This document shows, piece by piece, positions 16,194 to 25,865 of a stretch of 32,513 nucleotides of DNA. The notes under the pieces are model-generated. The model was not told the DNA's origin and ran no database searches. It saw only the letters and a list, made by a program, of their open reading frames with translations. This DNA comes from Methylococcaceae bacterium (lineage in GTDB: Bacteria; Pseudomonadota; Gammaproteobacteria; Methylococcales; Methylomonadaceae), in the NCBI GenBank assembly GCA_030627285.1, contig DAOUSJ010000013.1, forward strand, positions 1-32,513, in the 5' to 3' direction. The stretch's first letter is position 1. Each line of letters starts with the position of its first letter. A program made the translations under genes and the position numbers.

Positions 16194-16895
16194 TTATTTT
16201 GGACGTTTAAAAGCTGCAATATAATTCACATCAATATCTTTACCCAAACTAAATTTTTTACTAAAAGGGTTATATTCAATGCCAATTATTCCTTGCAATT
16301 CTAAGCCAGCAGCTCTAGCTGATTTACATAATTCTGAAGGTTTAATAAAAGTTTTATATTCATGCGTACCTTTAGGTAACATTTTTAATACGTATTCAGC
16401 TGCCACAATCGCTAAAACATATGCTTTAGGTTTTCTATTCAACGTAGAAAAAAACACCATCCCATCAGGTTTTACCATTTTTTTACAAGCTGCAATAATA
16501 GCCCCTGCATCAGGTACATGCTCTAACATTTCCATACAAGTTACATGGTCAAAAGTTTCAGCTTGAGTATCCGCAAGCTCTTCAGCACTAATTTTTTGAT
16601 AATGAGCATTAATGCCTGATTCCAAACCGTGTAAATCCGCAATATCAATTAATTCCTGACTTAAATCAATTCCTAAAGCTTCAGCACCATATTTAGCTAA
16701 CCCTTCAGTTAAAATTCCACCACCACAACCAACATCAACAATACGCTTACCTTGTAATTCAGTGTATTCTTGAATAAATTGCAATCTCAGAGGATTAACA
16801 TCATGTAAGGTTTTAAAATCACCTAAAGGATCCCACCAACGTTCTGCTAATGAGCCAAATTTATGAATTTCATGTGGGTATACGTTATCTTTCAT
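16194..16895 (-). CDS. ubiG: Ubiquinone biosynthesis O-methyltransferase UbiG
   Basis: A 233-residue class I SAM methyltransferase: SAM-binding VDVGCGGGILTEGLA (53-67), post-I acid in GIDLS, the UbiG-specific N-terminal AERWWDPLGDFKTLHDVNPLRL and the CMEMLEHVPD segment. UbiG performs both O-methylations in ubiquinone synthesis. Presence of ubiquinone synthesis fits an aerobic respiratory life and the oxidase assembly genes in the window. It lies 25 bases downstream of mtaD. Confidence 0.95.
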   Translation of the reverse strand: MKDNVYPHEIHKFGSLAERWWDPLGDFKTLHDVNPLRLQFIQEYTELQGKRIVDVGCGGGILTEGLAKYGAEALGIDLSQELIDIADLHGLESGINAHYQKISAEELADTQAETFDHVTCMEMLEHVPDAGAIIAACKKMVKPDGMVFFSTLNRKPKAYVLAIVAAEYVLKMLPKGTHEYKTFIKPSELCKSARAAGLELQGIIGIEYNPFSKKFSLGKDIDVNYIAAFKRPK

Positions 16896-16920
16896 GTGAA
16901 TAGTTTACTATATTACTAGG

Positions 16921-18234
16921 TTATTGTTTAGTATTATGTTGATTTAAACGTTGCTGCCAAATCAATACTTGTGTTTTCAAAGTTTCAAGATCAAAAGTGT
17001 TTAGAATTCGATTATTTAATAAATGCCTTCCAGCTACCCAAGTATCAGTTACTTGTTGTCGTGAACAAACATAAACTAGATGCGAAGCCAGATCATACAT
17101 AGGCATACTTTCCAAATAATTTAAGTCAATTGCAATTACATCCGCAGCTTTACCAATTTTTAAAGATCCAGTTTGTTCAGAAATTCCTAAAGCTTTAGCA
17201 CCATTTATAGTCGCCATTTCTAAAGCTGTTTGGGCTGGAACTACGCTAGCATTTCCAGCTACACCTTTTGCTAATAAAGCTGCAGTGCGCATTTCTGCAA
17301 ACATATCCAAATCATTATTACTCGCAGCTCCATCAGTACCTAAAGCTACATTAATTCCCACAGCTAAACAATCAGATAACGGAAAAAACCCACTAGCAAG
17401 TTTTAAATTAGATTCTGGACAATGAACAATATGCGCACCTGTAGTAGCAAAAGTTTCTATTTCATTGGCTTGCAACTGCGTCATATGTACTGCCATAAAA
17501 TGTGGCGTTAACAAACCTAAGTTTTGCAATCTTTGTAAAGGTCTAATGGCTGGAGTTTGAACTTCGTTAGCAGTTTCATGCACATGCATATGAATAGGCA
17601 AATCTAATTCTTGTGCATATTTCGCCACTTTAATTAACGGCGCGTCCGAAACAGTATAGGGTGCATGCGGTGCAAATGGAGTCCGAATTAAACTATGATT
17701 TTTATATTGCTGCTGTAATTCAAGCCCTTGTTGTAAATATGTAGAACTACTATCAGCCCAAGAACTGGCAAAATCTAATAAAATCAAGCCAACATTAGCC
17801 CTAATTCCGTGTTTTTCTGCTTGTGCGGCAATTACTTCAGGGTAAAAATACATGTCATTAAAACATGTAGTGCCACCTCGCAACATTTCCGCAATCGCTA
17901 AATCTGTACCTACTCGCACAAATTCAGCATCAACCCATTGTTGTTCACATGGCCAAATATGTTGTTCCAACCAAGTATGCAAAGGTAAATCATCTGCAAT
18001 TCCACGCATTAAACTCATCGCAGCATGAGTATGACTATTAATTAACCCAGGCATTAATACATGCTGCAAGCGTGATTCTATAACATTTGCTTGATATTTT
18101 TTTGCAACTTCAGTAGTAGGTAAAATATCTAAAATCACACCATTATTAATCACTAAACTATGCTTCTGATACACAGTTTTTGCAGGTTCAATAGGTAAAA
18201 TCCAGCCTGCATGAATAATTGTGTCAACTTGCAT
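16921..18234 (-). CDS. mtaD: 5'-methylthioadenosine/S-adenosylhomocysteine deaminase (TRZ/ATZ family)
   Basis: A 437-residue amidohydrolase. Metal ligands are visible as SHTH (His68, His70), the His of PIHMHVHE, the HCPESNLKLASG segment and the Asp of LGTDGAASNNDLDMF; this set is typical of MtaD/TRZ-ATZ deaminases. The enzyme deaminates 5'-methylthioadenosine or S-adenosylhomocysteine, salvaging products of SAM use; PA3170, next to ubiG in Pseudomonas, is the experimentally named member. It starts two bases after the rne stop codon, so it is probably read through from rne. Confidence 0.87.
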   Translation of the reverse strand: MQVDTIIHAGWILPIEPAKTVYQKHSLVINNGVILDILPTTEVAKKYQANVIESRLQHVLMPGLINSHTHAAMSLMRGIADDLPLHTWLEQHIWPCEQQWVDAEFVRVGTDLAIAEMLRGGTTCFNDMYFYPEVIAAQAEKHGIRANVGLILLDFASSWADSSSTYLQQGLELQQQYKNHSLIRTPFAPHAPYTVSDAPLIKVAKYAQELDLPIHMHVHETANEVQTPAIRPLQRLQNLGLLTPHFMAVHMTQLQANEIETFATTGAHIVHCPESNLKLASGFFPLSDCLAVGINVALGTDGAASNNDLDMFAEMRTAALLAKGVAGNASVVPAQTALEMATINGAKALGISEQTGSLKIGKAADVIAIDLNYLESMPMYDLASHLVYVCSRQQVTDTWVAGRHLLNNRILNTFDLETLKTQVLIWQQRLNQHNTKQ

Positions 18235-18236
18235 CT

Positions 18237-20324
18237 TTAAACCTTTTCAGAATTTTTATCAGTATCAGTTATTTCAACTTTAACTTCTTTAGATTCTACA
18301 ACCACATTGTCTTTATTCACACTCACATCAGGAGTAATAGTTGCTTCAACTGGAGCATCAGGTGGCTTATAATTTGGATTTCTAGGTTTACGTCGATTAG
18401 CTCCACGACGATTAGCACGATTATAAGATGCCCGTCTGCGTTCTTGACCTGAATTTGGAGTTGGAGTTGAGGTTGTCACTGGTGCTGGATTATTTTCAGT
18501 CTCAGAATTAGGAGTTGCAATTTCCGAATTTGGATTAACTACAACATCAGCTTTAGGTTTATTTTGCGGATTTTTTGGACGTGGATTTCTGTGTTGACGT
18601 TTATGTTGCACCTTAGATGTTTCTAAAGCTTGCGCATTTTTTTTAATCGCCGTTTCACCAATTAATTTTTGCCAAAAACGTTGGATTAAACTTGCTGAAG
18701 TTTTCTTATTTTGCACCGGTGCAGGTAAATCTGGTAAAAACTCTTTGATTATCGGTTGCTCAAGTTTTTGTGGAATTTGCTGCGAAAAATCCGGAGTTTC
18801 AATGGTTTCAGCTTGAATTTGCAAATAGCTTAATTTTTCTTCCTGTGCATCTTTAGATTTGATTCGCTCTATATTATAAGCAGGAGTATCTAAATGCCGA
18901 CTAGGTAAAATTATAATACTTATATGCAACCTCTTTTCAATTTCATCAATAGAATTACGCTTCTCATTCAACAAATACGTAGCAGATTCAATGGGTAAAT
19001 GCGCAACTACTCGTTCAGTATTTTTCTTCATCGCCTCTTCTTCAAGCAAACGCAATACCGATAAAGCTACTGATTCCACATTCCTAATTGAGCCTTGACC
19101 TTTACAACGCGGACATTGCAATTGCGTGGTTTCACCTAAAGAAGGTCGAATCCGTTGGCGTGACATTTCTAACAATCCAAAACGGGAAATACGGCTAGTT
19201 TGAATCCGCGCTCGATCAATTTTTAAAGCTTCTTTCAATTGATTTTCAACCAAGCGTTGATTTTTATTTGCCATCATGTCAATAAAATCAATCACAAATA
19301 AACCGCCTAAATCACGTAAACGTAATTGACGTGCAATTTCATCAGCCGCTTCTAAATTAGTGGTTACAGCTGTTTCTTCAATATCACTACCACGTGTGGC
19401 ACGAGCTGAATTAATGTCAATTGAAGTTAAGGCTTCGGTATAGTCAATTACAACAGAACCGCCTGAAGGTAATGATACTTCACGGTTATAAGCTGTTTCT
19501 ATTTGAGATTCAATTTGATAACGATTAAAAAGTGGTGCTGAATCTTGATAAAATTTTGCCCTAGATAAAAAATGCGGCATTACTTGCTTCAAAAAATTTT
19601 GAACTAATTTATATGATTCAGCGTCATCAATTAAAATCTCGTCAATATCATTGCGCAAATGATCTCTTAAGGCTCGAATAATTACATTACTTTCTTGAAA
19701 AATTAACGAAGGCACTGCTTGATCTTGGCTAGAACGCTCTATAGCCTGCCATAATTGTAATAAATAATCCAAATCCCATTGCAATTCTTCGACATTTTTA
19801 CCACAGCCAGCAGTACGAACAATTAATCCCATTTCCTCTGGAATTTCTAAAGCTGCCATTACTGTACGTAATTCATTTCTAGTTTCGCCTTCAATCCGCC
19901 GTGAAATACCACCAGCTTTAGGATTGTTGGGCATTAAGACTAAATATGTCCCAGCCAAACTAATGTAAGTTGTTAACGCCGCACCCTTATTACCACGTTC
20001 TTCTTTTTCAATTTGAACAAAAATTTCTTGCCCTTCATGAATTTGATCTTTAATTGCACTCCGTTTATTGGTAGTTACACCTTCCATTTTACGATATGCA
20101 GGAGAAATTTCTTTAAATGGCAAAAATCCGTGTTTTTCAGAACCATAATTAATAAAAGCTGCTTCTAAACTAGGCTCAACGCGAGTAATTATGCCTTTAT
20201 AAATATTAGATTTTTTTTGTTCTCTTGCAGGAACTTCGATGTCAAAATCATATAATTTTTGTCCATCTACCAATGCAACACGCAGTTCTTCAGACTGAGT
20301 AGCGTTGATAAGCATTCTTTTCAT
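18237..20324 (-). CDS. rne: Ribonuclease E (short C-terminal scaffold)
   Basis: A 695-residue protein. [21 protein letters not shown] begins as in E. coli RNase E; the S1 domain, RNase H-like and DNase I-like regions follow. Catalytic Asp303 and Asp346 and the Zn-link cysteines 404 and 407 (CPRCKG) fall at the E. coli numbers. It is the main endonuclease of mRNA decay. The C-terminal region after about residue 510 is only some 185 residues, rich in Pro, Asn, Gln and Arg ([18 protein letters not shown]), far shorter than the E. coli scaffold, so degradosome partners may be fewer. AAGGA lies seven bases before the ATG. It is divergent from rluC, as in E. coli. Confidence 0.95.
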   Translation of the reverse strand: MKRMLINATQSEELRVALVDGQKLYDFDIEVPAREQKKSNIYKGIITRVEPSLEAAFINYGSEKHGFLPFKEISPAYRKMEGVTTNKRSAIKDQIHEGQEIFVQIEKEERGNKGAALTTYISLAGTYLVLMPNNPKAGGISRRIEGETRNELRTVMAALEIPEEMGLIVRTAGCGKNVEELQWDLDYLLQLWQAIERSSQDQAVPSLIFQESNVIIRALRDHLRNDIDEILIDDAESYKLVQNFLKQVMPHFLSRAKFYQDSAPLFNRYQIESQIETAYNREVSLPSGGSVVIDYTEALTSIDINSARATRGSDIEETAVTTNLEAADEIARQLRLRDLGGLFVIDFIDMMANKNQRLVENQLKEALKIDRARIQTSRISRFGLLEMSRQRIRPSLGETTQLQCPRCKGQGSIRNVESVALSVLRLLEEEAMKKNTERVVAHLPIESATYLLNEKRNSIDEIEKRLHISIIILPSRHLDTPAYNIERIKSKDAQEEKLSYLQIQAETIETPDFSQQIPQKLEQPIIKEFLPDLPAPVQNKKTSASLIQRFWQKLIGETAIKKNAQALETSKVQHKRQHRNPRPKNPQNKPKADVVVNPNSEIATPNSETENNPAPVTTSTPTPNSGQERRRASYNRANRRGANRRKPRNPNYKPPDAPVEATITPDVSVNKDNVVVESKEVKVEITDTDKNSEKV

Positions 20325-20769
20325 GTATATATCCTTGTAATTTCTTTCCTGTTCCCAATTATCATATGCCAGTGTTGTAGCTTAAATAGTCATACAGTTA
20401 ATTTTTAGCGCGTAAATATTGTTTAAGCAAAATAGTTATTAAAATTTATTTTTTAGATTAGTAAAATAATAACTGTAGTTAAAAATTAAACTTGATTGTT
20501 AAGCCTAATTATTTTATACAACATGGTCTTCAAGGGAAACATTTCGTTCATCATGGGTCGAACGATAAAACCCGTTTTTCAGTGCAAATATACAAACCAT
20601 TGCAACTGATTTTTATGAATTCTTTTTTTACACTTCAGTGTTTAAACTTTATATTGTTTGAAGTGAGCAGCTATTTAATAATAGATAAACTGTTCTAATA
20701 TAACAATCTTAATCGTTTGCATCAATTTAAAGCGGCAATCTTTAAAAAATCCTGTATCATTCATAGATT
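20325..20769. promoter_or_regulatory. rne/rluC divergent spacer with possible rne leader structure
   Basis: This is the only gap above 300 bases. It should hold the rne 5' leader (E. coli rne has a long, autoregulatory one) and the rluC promoter. On the minus strand a TTTAAG-17-GATAAT pair lies about 40 bases before rne, a weak promoter candidate. At 20544-20573 a stem TCGTTC/GAACGA (20544-20549 with 20560-20565) has a loop GGGT (20555-20558) able to pair with ACCC (20570-20573), which would make a small pseudoknot on either strand. ACACTTCAGTGT near 20630 is a short palindrome. A 68-codon open frame at 20492-20698 has no coding features I trust. No tRNA is visible. Confidence 0.4.
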
Positions 20770-21729
20770 ATGAATAGTGATGAAAACATAATGCCTCCCA
20801 AAGTTCAGTGGCTAGAAATTACTGAAGACAGACAGGATCAACGCTTAGATAATTTTTTAATAGCTACTTTAAAAGGTGTGCCAAAATCTAAAATTTATCG
20901 AATTGTGCGTAAAGGAGAGGTACGAGTAAATAAAGGGCGCATAGCAGTAAGTTATCGTTTAAAAATAGGGGATGTGGTTAGAATTCCACCACTTAGGTTA
21001 TCTGCTAAAGCTCCTGAAATGCTAGTACATAATACTTTAAAACATAATCTTGAACACGATATATTGTTTGAAGATGAGTATTTATTAGTTTTAAACAAAG
21101 CTTCTGGTTTTGCTGTACATGGTGGCAGCGGTTTGAAATCAGGCATTATTGAAGCCTTAAGAGTTTTAAGACCTACAGCAAAATTTCTGGAACTTGCACA
21201 TAGATTAGATAAAGAAACCTCAGGGTGCTTATTAGTCGCTAAAAAACGTAGTAGCTTAAAGGTATTGCATGAATTATTTCGTGGCGATGGTATGGATAAA
21301 ACTTACTTAGCATTATTAGTTGGAAAATGGCAGCGAAAAAAAATGGTGGTTACTGCGCCATTATTAAAAAATATAGCTCAAAGTGGTGAACGTAAAGTTG
21401 TAGTTAGTAAAGCTGGAAAAAGAGCTGAAACTATGCTGCGTCGAGTACAACGCTTTGACAATATGACTTTGGTGGAAGCGAAACCAAAGACTGGGCGCAC
21501 ACATCAAATTAGAGTGCATTGTGCTTGGTTAGGACATCCTATTGTAGGCGATAGTCGTTACGGAATTCCTGAAATCAATCAAAAATTCAAACATCAAGGT
21601 TATAAACGTTTATGTTTACATGCGCATAAACTTACTTTTGCACACCCTCATACAGGCGAGACTTTACATTTCCAAGCCCCAATTCCAGAAGTTTTAAATC
21701 AATTAATGGAACATAAAACCAGAGTTTAA
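20770..21729 (+). CDS. rluC: 23S rRNA pseudouridine synthase C
   Basis: A 319-residue protein with an N-terminal S4 domain (about 22-80, KSKIYRIVRKGEVRVN) and the RluA-family catalytic domain with AHRLDKETSGCLL, whose Asp is the catalytic residue, and TGRTHQIRVH. RluC modifies U955, U2504 and U2580 of 23S rRNA in E. coli. The divergent rne/rluC pairing is conserved in Gammaproteobacteria and separates it from RluD. Start codons at 20770 and 20791 are both possible, and neither has a clear ribosome site. sppA follows after four bases. Confidence 0.93.
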   Translation: MNSDENIMPPKVQWLEITEDRQDQRLDNFLIATLKGVPKSKIYRIVRKGEVRVNKGRIAVSYRLKIGDVVRIPPLRLSAKAPEMLVHNTLKHNLEHDILFEDEYLLVLNKASGFAVHGGSGLKSGIIEALRVLRPTAKFLELAHRLDKETSGCLLVAKKRSSLKVLHELFRGDGMDKTYLALLVGKWQRKKMVVTAPLLKNIAQSGERKVVVSKAGKRAETMLRRVQRFDNMTLVEAKPKTGRTHQIRVHCAWLGHPIVGDSRYGIPEINQKFKHQGYKRLCLHAHKLTFAHPHTGETLHFQAPIPEVLNQLMEHKTRV

Positions 21730-21732
21730 TTT

Positions 21733-22731
21733 ATGCCAAATACAAATGATATAGAATTGAAAAATTTAGATGATTTAGCTGCCATTGATAATACTAAACA
21801 TAAGCCGTGGGAGCGTGATATTTTAGAAAAAGTAGCTTTGGCTGCCGTAACTGAACAAAGACGTGCGCGCCGTTGGAGCAATTTTTTTAAATCATTGATG
21901 TTTATGTATTTAATTGGCATTGTAGCTGTTGCTATGTACCCTAAATTTAAAGATGGACTGACTTCGATCAATGAACCACATGTAGCTATAATTAACATTT
22001 TAGGGGTAATTGCTGAAAATGAAACTGCTAATGCAAATGATATTATGCAAAGTTTACGCAATGCAGTTAAAGATAAAAATACTAAAGGAATTATTTTAAA
22101 AATTAATTCTCCTGGTGGCAGCCCAGTACAATCAGCTTATGTTTACGATGAAATTAAGCGGATTAAACAAGAAAATCCTGAGTTACCAATTTATTCTGTA
22201 GTCAGTGATATTTGTGCTTCAGGTGGATATTATATTGCTGCTGCTAGCGATAAAATTTTTGTGAGTCCAGCAAGTATTATAGGTTCAATTGGCGTAATTA
22301 TGAATGGCTTTGGTTTTGTTGATAGCTTAGAAAAAATTGGTGCGGAAAGACGTTTATTAACTGCTGGAAGTCACAAAGCTATGTTAGATCCTTTTTCTCC
22401 GCCAAAAGCAGAAGAAACTGCGCATATGCAAAGTTTATTAAATCAAGTCCATCAGCAATTTATTGATGCTGTAAAACAAGGACGTGGCGATCGTTTAGTA
22501 GCAAATGAAAGTTTATTTTCTGGTCTAGTTTGGACGGGAGCAAAAGGCGTAGAACTTGGTTTAGCAGATGGGTTTGGAAATTTAGATAGTGTAGCAAAAA
22601 ATGAATTAGGTACTGAAAAAAAGCTGAATTTTACTTTGCAAAAGAAATTTTTGGATAAATTAGCTGGTGAATTAGGCGCAAGTTTTGGCACTATGCTTAA
22701 TAGTGCGATGTATTCAATTTCATTACGTTAA
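21733..22731 (+). CDS. sppA: Signal peptide peptidase SppA (short form, S49 family)
   Basis: A 332-residue membrane-anchored protease: cytoplasmic N-terminus rich in charged residues, one membrane helix (about 53-69) and one S49 protease domain. INSPGGSP (124-131) and the nucleophile Ser163 in CASGGYY are clear, and Lys215 (SHKAMLDPF) lies 52 residues later, as in the Ser-Lys dyad of single-domain SppA. It degrades cleaved signal peptides in the inner membrane. The single domain matches the Bacillus-like and Pseudomonas form rather than the double-length E. coli enzyme. rluC-sppA proximity is also seen in Pseudomonas. Confidence 0.93.
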   Translation: MPNTNDIELKNLDDLAAIDNTKHKPWERDILEKVALAAVTEQRRARRWSNFFKSLMFMYLIGIVAVAMYPKFKDGLTSINEPHVAIINILGVIAENETANANDIMQSLRNAVKDKNTKGIILKINSPGGSPVQSAYVYDEIKRIKQENPELPIYSVVSDICASGGYYIAAASDKIFVSPASIIGSIGVIMNGFGFVDSLEKIGAERRLLTAGSHKAMLDPFSPPKAEETAHMQSLLNQVHQQFIDAVKQGRGDRLVANESLFSGLVWTGAKGVELGLADGFGNLDSVAKNELGTEKKLNFTLQKKFLDKLAGELGASFGTMLNSAMYSISLR

Positions 22732-22735
22732 TACT

Positions 22736-23017
22736 ATGCAGATGATTTTTTCTAGACCAATATATATATTTTTAGTAGTTATTTTTTCCATTAAAATAGC
22801 TATTGCAGAAAAAATCACCCCAATGAATTTAACTTTAGATGCTGCTACTAGAAAAGTATTAATCATGGAACAAGACAGCACAGTTTTAAATGCGATTACT
22901 AAATCATTAGTGGATAAAAACATTCATATTATTAAAATAATCACCTCTGAAGGACTGGTTAAACACATTCATATAGATGTTCAAACTGGTCAAATTTTGA
23001 ATAATTCTCCTAAGTAA
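22736..23017 (+). CDS. Small secreted PepSY-like protein
   Basis: A 93-residue protein with a signal peptide (hydrophobic 6-22, cleavage likely after AIA) and a short domain with the pattern LDAATRKVL...TVLNAIT...IIKIITSEGLVKHIHIDVQTGQIL, which looks like one PepSY unit. The frame is open upstream to 22685 inside sppA, but the ATG at 22736 (or 22742) starts the signal peptide properly. It ends eight bases before the response-regulator gene. Small periplasmic PepSY proteins often sit beside two-component genes and may modulate the sensor. That link is inference. Confidence 0.6.
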   Translation: MQMIFSRPIYIFLVVIFSIKIAIAEKITPMNLTLDAATRKVLIMEQDSTVLNAITKSLVDKNIHIIKIITSEGLVKHIHIDVQTGQILNNSPK

Positions 23018-23025
23018 ATTTTAAA

Positions 23026-23703
23026 ATGCGTTTATTAATTGTCGAAGATGAATTGATATTATGTCAGCAAATACAAGCTTTTTTTGCTAGCAAAGGTTTT
23101 GCAGTAGATATTGCTGTTAACGCTAGCGATGGCTTTTATATGGCCACAGAAAACCCATTAGATATTGCAATTATTGATATTGGTTTACCAGATTTTTCTG
23201 GAGTAGAATTAATTAAACGCTTAAGAGCTAAAGAGATTGATATACCAATTTTATTATTAACTGCCAGAAGTAGATGGCAAGATAAAGTAGAAGGTTTGGA
23301 ATCTGGTGCCGACGATTATTTAGGTAAACCATTTCATTATGAAGAACTTGAAGCCCGTGTTAATGCTTTAATTCGTCGATCACGAGGTAATTCTCAACCA
23401 ATTTTATCTTATAAAAACATTAAATTAGATACTTTGGCACAACAAGTATTGGTAGATGAAGCTTCGATTGAATTAACAGCATTTGAATATAAGGTCTTGG
23501 AATACTTAATGTTTAGGCAAGGCGAGGTTGTTTCTAAAGCACTTTTAACAGAACATATTTATGATGAAGATTTTGAACGTGACAGCAATGTTATAGAGGT
23601 TTTTATTGGACGCTTACGCAAAAAAATAGATCCTGAAAGTATTACCAAACCTATAGAAACTTTGCGTGGTCGTGGTTATCGTATTCCTAAAAATGAAGAA
23701 TAA
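23026..23703 (+). CDS. OmpR/PhoP-family response regulator
   Basis: A 225-residue regulator: receiver domain (1-115) with acidic pocket Glu7/Asp8, phospho-acceptor Asp51, Thr in LLLTARS and the conserved Lys in GKPF; winged-helix DNA-binding domain (about 128-222) with LTAFEYKVLEYL and SNVIEVFIGRLRKKI, ending RGRGYRI. The C-terminal part resembles PhoP/QseB-like regulators. No histidine kinase follows; the next gene is convergent mtkB. Likely targets are unknown. It forms an operon with the PepSY-like gene and perhaps sppA and rluC. Confidence 0.9.
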   Translation: MRLLIVEDELILCQQIQAFFASKGFAVDIAVNASDGFYMATENPLDIAIIDIGLPDFSGVELIKRLRAKEIDIPILLLTARSRWQDKVEGLESGADDYLGKPFHYEELEARVNALIRRSRGNSQPILSYKNIKLDTLAQQVLVDEASIELTAFEYKVLEYLMFRQGEVVSKALLTEHIYDEDFERDSNVIEVFIGRLRKKIDPESITKPIETLRGRGYRIPKNEE

Positions 23704-23731
23704 GGAGAGTCGTTTTTTGCGAACCTCCTTA
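23701..23731. terminator. Possible terminator hairpin between the response regulator gene and mtkB
   Basis: TAAGGAG (23701-23707, including the regulator's stop codon) pairs with CTCCTTA (23725-23731); inside, TCG and CGA extend the stem around a T-rich loop. It lies between convergent genes. No strong U-tract follows on either strand, so termination is only plausible. Confidence 0.35.
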
Positions 23732-23737
23732 AATAAT

Positions 23738-24625
23738 TTACATTTTTGCCAACATTTCAGCTACTGTTTGTCCCATTGCTGCAGGTGTAGGTGCAATAGT
23801 TACACCTAAATCTCGTAAAATCGCAACTTTTTCGGCAGCAGATTCACCTACTGAAGAAATAATTGCACCTGCATGTCCCATGCGTCTACCTTTGGGTGCA
23901 GTTAAGCCAGCAATATAAGCTACCACTGGTTTATTCATATGTTCTTTAGCAAAAATTCCAGCCTCAATTTCTTGGGGGCCACCAATTTCACCAATCATTA
24001 ATACAATTTTAGTTTCAGCATCAACTTCAAATTTTTGCATAATATCACGATGCGAACTACCATTTATTGGGTCGCCACCAATTCCAACTGAAGTAGAAAT
24101 ACCAATATTTAAGCGTTTCATTTGATCGGCAGCTTCATAGCCTAAAGTTCCAGAACGTCCAACTACACCAACATTTCCAGCTTGATAAATATGCCCTGGC
24201 ATAATACCTAACATTGATTTTCCTGGACTAATAGTTCCGGCACAATTAGGACCAGTTAAAACCATACGTTCATTTTTTGGAAAGCCACGCAAATATTGTT
24301 TAACTTTCATCATGTCTTGGGTTGGAATCCCATCAGTAATAGCTACACAATATTTAATTCCAGCTTCTGCAGCTTCCATAATTGAATCCGCAGCAAATGC
24401 AGGTGGTACAAAAATAATACTAGCTTCTGCGCCAACTTGTTCAACAGCTTCTTTAGTGGAATTAAATACTGGGCGGTTTAAATGTACTTGACCACCCTTA
24501 CCAGGAGTAATTCCACCTACAACATTAGAGCCATAATTTATCATATCCTGCGCATGGAATGAGCCAATTTTGCCAGTAAAACCCTGTACAATAATCCGCG
24601 TACTGTTATCAATTAAAATAGCCAT
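23738..24625 (-). CDS. mtkB: Malate-CoA ligase (malate thiokinase) alpha subunit
   Basis: A 295-residue succinyl-CoA synthetase alpha-like protein: CoA-binding GFTGKIGSFHA (15-25), VGRSGTLGYEA, and the phospho-histidine loop MGHAGAI with His251. By sequence alone it could be SucD. The neighbours decide: it directly follows mtkA (one-base overlap) and mclA, so MtkAB would make malyl-CoA from malate, CoA and ATP and MclA would cleave it to acetyl-CoA and glyoxylate, the closing steps of the serine cycle for C1 assimilation. Last gene of the mclA-mtkA-mtkB operon. Confidence 0.85.
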   Translation of the reverse strand: MAILIDNSTRIIVQGFTGKIGSFHAQDMINYGSNVVGGITPGKGGQVHLNRPVFNSTKEAVEQVGAEASIIFVPPAFAADSIMEAAEAGIKYCVAITDGIPTQDMMKVKQYLRGFPKNERMVLTGPNCAGTISPGKSMLGIMPGHIYQAGNVGVVGRSGTLGYEAADQMKRLNIGISTSVGIGGDPINGSSHRDIMQKFEVDAETKIVLMIGEIGGPQEIEAGIFAKEHMNKPVVAYIAGLTAPKGRRMGHAGAIISSVGESAAEKVAILRDLGVTIAPTPAAMGQTVAEMLAKM

Positions 24626-25818
24626 TACACAATTCCTTGAGTTTCTTTTGCAACTTGTTCATTTCTAACTTTTACGGCTAATTCAGCTGCCTCTGCTAAA
24701 GTATCAGCAGTTAAAATTGGCAAGCCACTTTCAACAATAATTTTTCTACCTTCTTCTACGTTTGTACCTGATAAACGCACAATTAAAGGCACTTTCATAT
24801 CAATTTTGTTTACTGCATGCACCACACCTTCTGCAATCCAGTCACAACGGTTAATCCCAGCAAAAATATTTACTAACATGGCTTTAACTTTTTTATCTGC
24901 TAAAACTAAACGAAAAGCCTTTTCAGTTCTCTCAGGAGATGCACCACCACCAACATCCAAAAAGTTTGCCGGCTCACCACCAGCTAATTTAATCATATCC
25001 ATAGTTGCCATTGCCAAACCAGCACCATTAATCATGCAGCCTATATCACCATCTAAACCTACATAGCTTAAACCGCGATCAGAAGCTGCCATTTCACGTG
25101 GATCTTCTTGAGTTTTATCACGTAATTCAGCAACCATATGTTGACGAAATAAGGCATTATCATCAAAACCCATCTTTGCATCTAACGCTAATAACTCTCC
25201 AGTTTTAGTAACTACTAGAGGATTTATCTCTAACATATTTGCATCTAAATCACGGATAGCATGATAACAACCGCGAATTAATTTAACTGCTGCACTAATT
25301 TGTGTAGCGGCTAAGCCTAAAGCAAATGCCATAGTTCTGGCTTGAAAGTCTAAAATTCCTACTGCAGGATCAATATAAATTTTGGTAATTGCTTCAGGAT
25401 TAGTTTCAGCTAATTCTTCAATTTCCATGCCACCTTGAGCAGAACCAACCATGACAATACTTTCTGAACTACGATCTACTAAAAAACAAAAATATAATTC
25501 TTTTTCAATATCTGTACCAGCTTCAACATATAATCTACCGCAAACTTTACCAGCTGCACCAGTTTGATGTGTAACCAAACGTCGACCCAATAAATGTTCT
25601 GCAGCAGTTTCAATTTCATCATGAGTACGACATAATTTTATTCCGCCAGCCTTACCTCTAGCACCAGAATGTATTTGAGCTTTTACTGCCCAAATATCGC
25701 CACCAATTTCATGTGTACGTTGAATTGCCTGTTCTGGACTATAAGCCAAATCACCTTCAGGAATTTTAACTCCATATTCGGCTAAAATTTCTTTGGCTTG
25801 ATATTCATGAATATCCAT
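24625..25818 (-). CDS. mtkA: Malate-CoA ligase (malate thiokinase) beta subunit
   Basis: A 397-residue protein of the succinyl-CoA synthetase beta family: ATP-grasp domain from [30 protein letters not shown], then the ligase domain with [30 protein letters not shown] and [17 protein letters not shown]. The close match to remembered Methylobacterium MtkA in these stretches, and the adjacent mclA, favour malate thiokinase over SucC. AGAGGG stands five bases before the ATG. It lies 47 bases after mclA and overlaps mtkB by one base. Confidence 0.87.
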   Translation of the reverse strand: MDIHEYQAKEILAEYGVKIPEGDLAYSPEQAIQRTHEIGGDIWAVKAQIHSGARGKAGGIKLCRTHDEIETAAEHLLGRRLVTHQTGAAGKVCGRLYVEAGTDIEKELYFCFLVDRSSESIVMVGSAQGGMEIEELAETNPEAITKIYIDPAVGILDFQARTMAFALGLAATQISAAVKLIRGCYHAIRDLDANMLEINPLVVTKTGELLALDAKMGFDDNALFRQHMVAELRDKTQEDPREMAASDRGLSYVGLDGDIGCMINGAGLAMATMDMIKLAGGEPANFLDVGGGASPERTEKAFRLVLADKKVKAMLVNIFAGINRCDWIAEGVVHAVNKIDMKVPLIVRLSGTNVEEGRKIIVESGLPILTADTLAEAAELAVKVRNEQVAKETQGIV

Positions 25819-25865
25819 TAAATCCCTCTATAATATGTAAAATTATTCTGTAGCTGCAATTGATA

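Noticed and set aside
20540-20580. tRNA-like T-arm (GTTCGA on the minus strand)
   Set aside because: No T-stem, acceptor stem or anticodon arm can be built around it; no other tRNA was found in the window.
20492-20698. 68-codon open frame in the rne/rluC spacer
   Set aside because: No ribosome site, no recognisable motif and AT-rich composition like non-coding sequence. It overlaps the possible structured rne leader and is better explained as chance.
23738-25818. Reading the pair as succinyl-CoA synthetase sucCD
   Set aside because: The family is shared, but direct linkage to mclA in one operon and close match to methylotroph MtkA wording favour malate thiokinase. SucCD activity is kept as the alternative.
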